From the NCBI GenBank assembly GCA_938020445.1, contig CALIIC010000134.1, positions 1-48,128 of the forward strand: a stretch of DNA of 48,128 bases. The letters are read 5' to 3'. The DNA is from an uncultured Flavobacteriaceae bacterium. GTDB lineage: Bacteria > Bacteroidota > Bacteroidia > Flavobacteriales > Flavobacteriaceae. This document shows positions 1-5,782 of the stretch, piece by piece (position 1 is the stretch's first letter; the number at the start of each line of letters is the position of its first letter). The position numbers and the translations under genes are program-made. Below the pieces are notes generated by a model. It was not told the origin of the DNA, did not search any database, and saw nothing but the letters and a program-made list of their open reading frames with translations.

Positions 1-5
1 AATAG

Positions 6-36
6 TTTGCGCAAAAGATTTAGGGGTGTATATTTG
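6..36 (+). promoter_or_regulatory. Promoter of tRNA-Asp
   Basis: A TTTG at 6-9 is followed after 19 nt by TATATTTG at 29-36. This matches the Bacteroidetes primary sigma-factor promoter (-33 TTG, -7 TAnnTTTG). Transcription would start near 43, about 11 nt before the mature tRNA. Confidence 0.8.
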
Positions 37-53
37 CATCCGCTAAACGCCAC

Positions 54-127
54 GGTTCGGTAGTTCAGTTGGTTAGAATACCTGCCTGTCACGCAGGGGG
101 TCGCGGGTTCGAGTCCCGTCCGGACCG
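54..127 (+). tRNA. tRNA-Asp (GTC anticodon)
   Basis: A 7-bp acceptor stem pairs 54-60 with 120-126 (one G-U), and the discriminator base is G127. The anticodon stem CCTGC/GCAGG (81-85, 93-97) encloses a 7-nt loop with anticodon GTC at 88-90. The T arm carries GGTTCGAGTCC. CCA is not encoded. A promoter precedes it and a terminator follows it, so it is probably a single-gene transcript. Confidence 0.97.
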
Positions 128-133
128 CTAAAA

Positions 134-161
134 GCTCTCAATGAAAATTGGGGGCTTTTTT
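134..161 (+). terminator. Intrinsic terminator after tRNA-Asp
   Basis: A 9-bp stem with three G-U pairs (134-142 with 147-155) and a GAAA loop is followed by six T (156-161). Confidence 0.85.
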
Positions 162-358
162 CGTTTTCAAGTGTTTATGGTTTGAGTAAGTTGTAGAGCA
201 GGATGTTATGGTCCCTTGAGTTTCGGGTGCCTCATGGCACCAAAAACCTTCTGTTGACAGTTGCATTTCTCGGATAGTAAGCAGGTTTTCAATTACTATA
301 TACAATCAGTGTCCCAAGGAGGGCTGTAGTGGGTGCTGAGCGTATTTTCTGCTACCCC

Positions 359-1240
359 TTATTTCCAGGCCGGTAAGAGCGTTTTTATGTTTTCTTTGTT
401 GAGGTATTCCTTTAGAATACCGCCTTTGATATTGTTTACATCGAATTCTATGATAAAAGCATTTTCATCAATAGTAGCTATAAGACCGTAGGTGCGGCGA
501 ATATCTATTCTGTTCACTACTGTATGAATGATATCGCCTTCTTCTCGCAATCCTCGTTTTCCATAGCCTTTGGCCCCTTTATACCGTGTTGTTCCCGTCT
601 TGATTACGTCAACCAATCCTTGCTCGATGGCATTCGATTTATTCGATACGATCATAAGGCCTACATAATCTTCAAAACCTTCTATGGTTAGGTCGATGAT
701 TTTGGCGGTCACTAAAAAGGTCAAGGTAGAATACATGGCAGTTTCATAGGAAAGAAATAAGGCCGTTATACTGAACAGTATAAGGTTGAAACACAAAACG
801 ACCTTGCCGATGCTAATACCAAACTGTTTGTTGATGAAAATACCTAGAATCTCAGAACCATCGAGAACCGCCCCGTTTTTGATGGCCAAACCGATTCCTG
901 CGCCCAAAAAAAGGCCGCCGAAGATTGCTATGAGCAATTTGTCATTCGTAACCGGCACAAAATTTTCGAAGTGTACCATTACGGCCAAGGAGATAATGGC
1001 CAAAATTGATTTTATTGTAATTCTTCTAGAAAGCGTAGACCATGACATGATCAGGAAAGGGATACTCACCAATACGAGAATGATAGAAATGTTCCATTCG
1101 AATAGTTCGCTCAAAAGAATTGCGATTCCGGTAACGCCTCCATCTAGGAAACCATTTGGAAGAAGAAATACTTTGAGGCCAATGGAGGCCAATAGAACAC
1201 CAAACCCTATTTGGAGAAATTCTGATAGTTGTTTTTTCAT
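359..1240 (-). CDS. YitT family (DUF161/DUF2179) membrane protein
   Basis: This 293-residue inner-membrane protein has the YitT layout: about five to six hydrophobic segments in residues 1-195 (the DUF161-type core, with a glycine-rich GGVTG motif near residue 34), then a soluble C-terminal DUF2179-like domain. The C-terminal part includes a YKGAKGYG segment typical of the family. The length is normal for the family (280-300). The molecular function of YitT proteins is not established; a transport role is usually suggested. The ATG at 1240 is the natural start because the first hydrophobic segment follows at once. A plausible promoter lies just upstream, and no terminator is clear downstream. 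It appears to be a single-gene transcript. Confidence 0.85.
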   Translation of the reverse strand: MKKQLSEFLQIGFGVLLASIGLKVFLLPNGFLDGGVTGIAILLSELFEWNISIILVLVSIPFLIMSWSTLSRRITIKSILAIISLAVMVHFENFVPVTNDKLLIAIFGGLFLGAGIGLAIKNGAVLDGSEILGIFINKQFGISIGKVVLCFNLILFSITALFLSYETAMYSTLTFLVTAKIIDLTIEGFEDYVGLMIVSNKSNAIEQGLVDVIKTGTTRYKGAKGYGKRGLREEGDIIHTVVNRIDIRRTYGLIATIDENAFIIEFDVNNIKGGILKEYLNKENIKTLLPAWK

Positions 1241-1261
1241 GATGTTTTAGATGGTGGGATT

Positions 1262-1293
1262 TAAAAGTATTTGTAAGTGTTTTGAGCAGGCAA
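1262..1293 (-). promoter_or_regulatory. Candidate promoter of the YitT-type gene
   Basis: Read on the minus strand, TTG (1291-1293) is followed after 21 nt by TACTTTTA (1262-1269), one base away from TAnnTTTG. Transcription would start about 15-20 nt before the ATG. Confidence 0.5.
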
Positions 1294-1386
1294 TGTACCC
1301 TAAAAACTGGATTGGAGTAGCGCGCCGCATTGGAAAAATAGTAGCACGGAAATAAGGCCGGAATTTGTAGCCATACCCGTGTGGCT

Positions 1387-1788
1387 TTAGGAGGCATTCA
1401 GCCCCAACATTCGTTCCGTTTCAAGATCAAGGGCAATTAACTCCCCGCTGGCAAGGCCCATATCTACGGTTAGGAAGATTTTCTTGATTTTATTCATAAA
1501 GCATGTATCGTCGTACCTGCGAAGGACCGCTATGCGCGCTCCGTTGGTCATCCGAAGAATGCTGCTAACGATCACTATCATATCTTTTATAATTCTGAAA
1601 TCCTCAAAGTCTTTGACGGTCATTCGTCCCGGCTCTAAGGTAGGGTGTAGGTGTTCGTAATACCTATTGGAAGGTTTTCCAATGCGGTATGCCTTCCCGG
1701 GAGTTATATGGAGCAGCGTATCGGGATGCATCTTTTTCGCGCTCGATTCTTTATGGCCGGGAAACAGTATTATTCGCTCTTTCTTCAT
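1387..1788 (-). CDS. Hypothetical protein, 133 residues
   Basis: I do not recognise this protein. From the ATG at 1788 it is a 133-residue, mildly basic soluble protein with no signal peptide or membrane segment. The open frame extends to a GTG at 1818. That codon overlaps a TATATTTG -7 element at 1818-1825, so a transcript starting near 1811 would begin downstream of it; the ATG at 1788 is therefore preferred. It lies divergently from the carbonic anhydrase gene, with both promoters in the 110-nt interval between them. The reading frame looks real: it is long, uninterrupted and has its own promoter. The function is unknown. Confidence 0.6.
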   Translation of the reverse strand: MKKERIILFPGHKESSAKKMHPDTLLHITPGKAYRIGKPSNRYYEHLHPTLEPGRMTVKDFEDFRIIKDMIVIVSSILRMTNGARIAVLRRYDDTCFMNKIKKIFLTVDMGLASGELIALDLETERMLGLNAS

Positions 1789-1817
1789 AAAAAGTCTATT
1801 TATAGATCTAACTTCCA

Positions 1818-1825
1818 CAAATATA
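1818..1825 (-). promoter_or_regulatory. -7 promoter element of the 133-residue gene
   Basis: TATATTTG on the minus strand is an exact TAnnTTTG match 30 nt before the ATG at 1788. No good -33 TTG is visible. It settles the start choice for the gene downstream. Confidence 0.55.
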
Positions 1826-1901
1826 ATAGTATTACTATTGATATATGATTGTTTAACTATTATTTATGAGTGTAATGCTAATAAAATGAATTCATGCATG
1901 C

Positions 1902-1909
1902 TATTTTTG
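1902..1909 (+). promoter_or_regulatory. -7 promoter element of the carbonic anhydrase gene
   Basis: TATTTTTG is an exact TAnnTTTG match. It ends 23 nt before the ATG at 1933, giving a leader of about 17 nt. The in-frame ATG at 1894 lies upstream of this element and so cannot be the start on this transcript. Confidence 0.6.
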
Positions 1910-1932
1910 CACCATCATTTAAACTAAGTATT

Positions 1933-2664
1933 ATGAAAAAACAGTTTATTACGTTAGCAGGTTTAGTAGTATTATCAACCGTGGGCTATACCCAACAGTC
2001 TGAACAAGACCTAGTAAAGATCAATCGAAATCGTATTCTGGTAGAGGAGGTACTTAGTGAAGCCCAGCAGGCCGCTCTTACTCCTTCAGAAGTGTTAAAT
2101 AGCCTTGTGGAAGGGAACGTTAGATTCGTTAGAAACGACCTCACTGCCCGCGACCACTCCGAGCAAATCAGGCAAAGTGCGGAAGCTCAATTCCCCAAAG
2201 CAATCGTATTGTCCTGTATGGATAGCAGGGTGCCGGTGGAAGACGTTTTCGATAAGGGAATTGGCGATATATTCGTGGCGAGGGTTGCAGGAAACTTTAT
2301 CAACGATGCTATTCTTGGCAGCATGGAGTTTGCGACCAAGGTAGCGGGTGCAAAGCTTATTTTGGTCTTAGGTCATGAAAACTGTGAGGTCGTACACGCG
2401 GCAATCGATGAAACCGAATTGGGGCATATTACCAAAATGCTGGCGAACATCAAACCTGCCGTTGACATATCCACCAAGTCCAAGGGGCCCAGATCTTCTA
2501 CGAACAGGCTTTTTGTTCATGAAGTAAGCGAGAACAATGTGCATTATGCTTTGGAAAAAATTAAAAGAGATAGCCCATTACTCAATAAGATGTTCGAAAA
2601 TGGAGAAATCGATATCAAAGGCGCGGTGTACGATATGGATACCGGAGTGGTGAACTTTCTTTGA
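1933..2664 (+). CDS. Beta-class carbonic anhydrase, exported
   Basis: A 243-residue beta-carbonic anhydrase, catalysing reversible hydration of CO2 to bicarbonate. The zinc site is visible as C95-x-D97-x-R99 (SCMDSRVP), and H148-x-x-C151 (GHENC) gives the other ligands. Residues 1-20 form a signal peptide (KKQF, a hydrophobic stretch, then TQQ), so the enzyme probably works in the periplasm, unlike the cytosolic forms of many bacteria. A family-typical segment between residues 45 and 90 precedes the active site. The start at 1933 is fixed by the -7 box at 1902-1909. No bicarbonate or sulfate transporter is adjacent, so its role may be CO2/bicarbonate exchange or pH balance at the envelope (inference). 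Confidence 0.92.
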   Translation: MKKQFITLAGLVVLSTVGYTQQSEQDLVKINRNRILVEEVLSEAQQAALTPSEVLNSLVEGNVRFVRNDLTARDHSEQIRQSAEAQFPKAIVLSCMDSRVPVEDVFDKGIGDIFVARVAGNFINDAILGSMEFATKVAGAKLILVLGHENCEVVHAAIDETELGHITKMLANIKPAVDISTKSKGPRSSTNRLFVHEVSENNVHYALEKIKRDSPLLNKMFENGEIDIKGAVYDMDTGVVNFL

Positions 2665-2676
2665 GGCTTTAAAGTG

Positions 2677-2762
2677 AAAAATGCCCTTCTCACAAGGGAA
2701 GGGCATTTTAACAAAAAATGGGTACGCCCCGATTCTGTGAGGTTCCCCTGCCTTATATTCAG
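2677..2762 (-). ncRNA. Candidate small RNA, about 86 nt
   Basis: A strong minus-strand promoter (TTG, 20-nt spacer, TAGTTTTG) predicts a transcript starting near 2762 and ending at the terminator hairpin 2678-2709 with its minus-strand T tract. Nothing convincing is encoded between them. The transcript has a G-rich 5' half (GGCAGGGGAACC). It also has a CUCACA segment (2728-2733) that can pair with UGUGAG in the loop of the terminator hairpin, suggesting a pseudoknot or an alternative fold. It shows no SRP RNA or tmRNA core that I recognise. I cannot name a family. Confidence 0.6.
2678..2709. terminator. Convergent bidirectional terminator
   Basis: An 11-bp perfect stem (2678-2688 with 2699-2709, core TGCCCTT/AAGGGCA) with a 10-nt loop and A/T tracts on both sides. 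It can end the carbonic anhydrase transcript (stop at 2664) on the plus strand and the candidate small RNA on the minus strand. Confidence 0.8.
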
Positions 2763-2768
2763 CTGATG

Positions 2769-2799
2769 CAAAACTAGTTTGCTAGGGGGTGTTCTGCAA
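2769..2799 (-). promoter_or_regulatory. Promoter of the candidate small RNA
   Basis: On the minus strand, TTG (2797-2799) is followed after exactly 20 nt by TAGTTTTG (2769-2776). Both elements and the spacing match the Bacteroidetes consensus, and no coding sequence follows. Confidence 0.7.
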
Positions 2800-2886
2800 T
2801 CTGGATACGGAAAATGCCTTTTGCATTCCTGAGCTAAGGATTGATTTTTAATAAATTGGCGCTACCCGTAGTTATGCGTCTATTTT

Positions 2887-2917
2887 AAAAAAGGCAGGGG
2901 GTCAATACCCTGCCTTT
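2887..2917 (-). terminator. Intrinsic terminator of the 318-residue lipoprotein gene
   Basis: A 10-bp stem (2890-2899 with 2908-2917, AAAGGCAGGG and its complement) is followed on the minus strand by a T run (2887-2892). It lies 24 nt past the stop at 2941. Confidence 0.85.
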
Positions 2918-2940
2918 CTTTCCCTAACTATTAGGTGCTC

Positions 2941-3897
2941 TTAGTACCTTCTGTTGGGTACATAGGCCACATCCGTTCCATTACGAACAAAGGTGCCACC
3001 ATAGTTTGAATTTACTTTAAAATTTCCCCTGTCAAAAGTAATGGAGCCTCCGGAGGTCGCTACACCCAATGCATACCTGCACTGCCCATAATCACGGCCT
3101 CGCCCGATAACTGCACTTTCAGAAATCCCAGACCCCCAGCCAATGTTCGCACCGTCTCTCGTGTCTACCAAGATAACCTCTCGGGTATCGAGGTCATAGG
3201 TAACGCGCACTGCATAGAACATCTCTCCTCGATATGCGCCCCAAGCATATCTAAATGTCCATTTGTATCCCGATTCTGACCACGACCTGTAGCGTGCCGT
3301 TTCATTAGTTCCTTTTACATCAGAATCTTCCGAGATGGCCTCCTTCTCCGTGAGAAAAATTCCTGAGAGCATATTATCCCAGCTAATACCCTCTTCATTT
3401 CCAAGGGCGATCGTAGTGATTTTTTCACCTTGATATTCCCAGGTAAGTTCCATCACGATATCCCCTTTATCAACAGTTTTCCGAGCAAGGTTTTTTACCA
3501 CATTCTTGCGGTTTATGTTGGACGTTTTCTGCACTTGCTTTAGTGTTTTAATAGAAACTGTTTCTGGCTGTGCCAGGTCTCCAATGGCCACAATACTTGC
3601 GTCTTGCGCAGACATTGAAATAACGTTCTCCAAAGCCTTGTCGGAAGCTGCCTTCCCAAGCACTTTATGGGATACGTACTGTAGGGAACCACCTAGGTAT
3701 TTATTGAAATTTGCATTGGAATTCCTTAGTTGCTCCTTTATTTTGAAAGGCAACTCTTGGCTGTTTACCTCCTCTAGCCCAAGTTCTGAGAGCTCCAAAG
3801 CATTTTCCAGGGTCGGTTCTTCGGTTTGTTCTTTCGAACAGGAAACCACCATGCCGAGGACCAACATTACACATAAAATTTTCTTAATTACATTCAT
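2941..3897 (-). CDS. Hypothetical lipoprotein, 318 residues
   Basis: I do not recognise the family. Residues 1-20 form a lipoprotein signal peptide ending in VVSC (acylated Cys20). The following SKEQTEEP is acidic, like the surface-export signals of Bacteroidetes lipoproteins, so it may face outward (inference). The middle (about 60-150) looks mostly helical and charged. The C-terminal third (about 195-318) is rich in Trp, Tyr and Gly with alternating beta-strand patterns (SESGYKWTFRYAWGAYRG; RDYGQCRYALGVATSGG). It lies directly downstream of the MACPF-1 operon terminator on the same strand and has its own terminator. It may belong functionally with the MACPF lipoproteins, but it has no MACPF signature. 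Confidence 0.75.
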   Translation of the reverse strand: MNVIKKILCVMLVLGMVVSCSKEQTEEPTLENALELSELGLEEVNSQELPFKIKEQLRNSNANFNKYLGGSLQYVSHKVLGKAASDKALENVISMSAQDASIVAIGDLAQPETVSIKTLKQVQKTSNINRKNVVKNLARKTVDKGDIVMELTWEYQGEKITTIALGNEEGISWDNMLSGIFLTEKEAISEDSDVKGTNETARYRSWSESGYKWTFRYAWGAYRGEMFYAVRVTYDLDTREVILVDTRDGANIGWGSGISESAVIGRGRDYGQCRYALGVATSGGSITFDRGNFKVNSNYGGTFVRNGTDVAYVPNRRY

Positions 3898-4190
3898 AAT
3901 ACTCTTTTTTTAATGATTAATTTTTAATAGCTAACATGGGTCTGCAGACGTTTGCCATACCTAACTTTCCCGTGCGTATGCGAAGGGTGGGTTACGTATG
4001 ATTGTAGAAATTTCTTACATTAAAGATATGTTAAGAAAAGAAGAGTATTTTTTCAAATATTGTGAACGGTTTTCAATAATTGCCATTAAGTTCATACGCC
4101 CTTGAGAAGGGTGTTGGCATGTATTTTTCATAGAAAATCAGATGCGATTGTATTTATGATACACCTCGGTACTCATGGGTACAAACAAAT
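3898..4190. other. Intergenic region without a gene
   Basis: About 290 nt of AT-rich sequence between the 318-residue lipoprotein start and the MACPF-1 terminator. It should hold the lipoprotein promoter, but I see no exact TAnnTTTG on the minus strand. No convincing reading frame. Confidence 0.5.
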
Positions 4191-4216
4191 AAAAGCAGGC
4201 GGTAACGCCTGCTTTT
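4191..4216 (-). terminator. Terminator of the MACPF-2/FG-GAP/MACPF-1 operon
   Basis: A perfect 11-bp stem (4191-4201 with 4206-4216) closed by a four-base loop, with an A tract on one arm and a T tract on the other. It lies 21 nt past the MACPF-1 stop, ending the minus-strand operon 9467-4238. Confidence 0.9.
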
Positions 4217-4237
4217 TACTTCAATAAGGTACCGGTA

Positions 4238-5752
4238 TTATTGCTTTAAAATACGCACAAAAGCTTCTCCACGCAGCGCATTGCATTGCCAATAGCTGCC
4301 GGAGGTGGTATTGGGTCTTAAATACCTGTTTCGATATTCACTTCGTACAATATACCGGTCCCCATCTACGTGCTCTATATAAAAATAGGTGTCACGGTCG
4401 GTGCTACTGTGGCCACCCCATACAAATTCTCTATCTCTTCGTGGGCCAAAATACCTGCCGTCACCCATAGGGGAGAAGTTAAACTGCACACGCCCATTGC
4501 CCAAATTCCGCATTAATAAGGTTTCACCCGAACCTTGGGAAGTTCCCCCAGTGTAGGTACGTCCTCTTTTCACCCAAGAATTTTCATAGTCACCTCCGAG
4601 TTTTACGCGCAAATCTTCTTGTGAAAGCAAACGATAGTCATTGATTATTTGCTGAACCGTGGGTACATTCGGAGTGCTGCCGCATCCTCTTGAGCTATTT
4701 ATTTGTGTGTCTAAAAATCCCAGTGCACTGTCATACCGCGACGTGAAAAAACTGCTTAAGGGATCAGATTGCATAACGCCTAGAACATCCGCTTTTAAAG
4801 CGACCCATTTCTCTATGCGTTCAAAACAGGTACGCTGGTTGTTGAACTCCCGTATGAGGCGTTGGCTTTTTCCGGGATACTTGTATGGAAGCAGTTCTTG
4901 GGTAACCCCTGCGGCTTTGTCTTTTTTGGAATTTAAATAGTTCCTGCTGCGCCGTACCTCTTTATTAAAGTCCCCTACGTTTCTAATGAATTTCGGTGCA
5001 AATCCACTGATATTGGTTGCAGATCTGAGGGTCTCTCGTGTGTTGTTCAAGAGTGTTTTGTCCGCGTTGCTATACCCGTATTTTTTTGGTAGGTTAAACA
5101 AGCGTTCCACCTTTCCTGAAATGATACGATTGTACTTGCTTTTTGTAGACTCATTTATTTGATTGCTTTCGTATGAATACACAAAGTATACCTCTCCTCC
5201 AAATACTTGTTTGTCGATGTAAGAGGTGCCATAGCGCGCAAAAAAACCTGTAAAATTATTGGCGTCAAGGAGTTGTTTCGCTCTGTCACTGTATTCTAAA
5301 CGCAACTTGTTTTTTACAGAGTATCGGTAATCATTGTACTCCACTCGTGCAATAATGTTCACACGGTTCTTTTTAATTTTAATGAGCCTTTTAATATCCC
5401 TCGTGGTCTTTGAAAACTTTATTACGCCTAGGAAAGAGCCACTTTTTTTGGTGATTTCTCTAACATATCGTTCAATATCTTCTTCACTTCTGATAACCTT
5501 ATAGGAAGCTTTTACCGCTGCTTGCGGAAAGTTATAATCTTGCTTTAATTCCAAATTGTCGTAAGCAGGCCTATATACCTGATCTGTTGAGGGAGTATAT
5601 CCAAATCCTGCATAGTACTTTTTACCATTGGCCTGAAAAGTATATTTGGTCGAAGTTAATGCTTCCTCTGGGGTTTCAAGGTCTAAATCGTCTACCTCGC
5701 ACGAGAACAGTGCAAAGAAAATGAGGATGAGTAAATAGTTGGATTTTTTCAT
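4238..5752 (-). CDS. MACPF-1: MACPF/perforin-like lipoprotein with extra C-terminal domain
   Basis: A 504-residue lipoprotein: lipobox ALFSC (acylated Cys18) followed by acidic EVDDLDLE. AGFGYTP at 48-54 matches the G-x-GYD motif near the start of MACPF domains. YGTSY at 174-178, followed six residues later by GG (185-186), matches the MACPF signature Y-G-T-x-[FY]-x6-G-G. MACPF proteins oligomerise on target membranes and insert beta-hairpins to form pores; pore formation here is inference. A helical module with C309 and C357 follows, shared by all four paralogues. Uniquely, residues 390-504 add a beta-rich domain with RYFGP and RYLRP repeats, reminiscent of ricin or fascin-type beta-trefoil lobes and possibly glycan binding. 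It is last in a likely operon, 30 nt after the FG-GAP gene. Confidence 0.8.
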   Translation of the reverse strand: MKKSNYLLILIFFALFSCEVDDLDLETPEEALTSTKYTFQANGKKYYAGFGYTPSTDQVYRPAYDNLELKQDYNFPQAAVKASYKVIRSEEDIERYVREITKKSGSFLGVIKFSKTTRDIKRLIKIKKNRVNIIARVEYNDYRYSVKNKLRLEYSDRAKQLLDANNFTGFFARYGTSYIDKQVFGGEVYFVYSYESNQINESTKSKYNRIISGKVERLFNLPKKYGYSNADKTLLNNTRETLRSATNISGFAPKFIRNVGDFNKEVRRSRNYLNSKKDKAAGVTQELLPYKYPGKSQRLIREFNNQRTCFERIEKWVALKADVLGVMQSDPLSSFFTSRYDSALGFLDTQINSSRGCGSTPNVPTVQQIINDYRLLSQEDLRVKLGGDYENSWVKRGRTYTGGTSQGSGETLLMRNLGNGRVQFNFSPMGDGRYFGPRRDREFVWGGHSSTDRDTYFYIEHVDGDRYIVRSEYRNRYLRPNTTSGSYWQCNALRGEAFVRILKQ

Positions 5753-5782
5753 AATAGTGTTATTTTTTTTAGATAGATAATT

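Noticed and set aside
226..241. Hairpin GGTGCC-4 nt-GGCACC downstream of the YitT-type gene
   Set aside because: No T run follows on the minus strand, so it does not qualify as an intrinsic terminator, and nothing else supports a function.
786..1250. 154-residue plus-strand frame
   Set aside because: It lies entirely antisense to the YitT-type gene and its sequence is low-complexity shadow translation.
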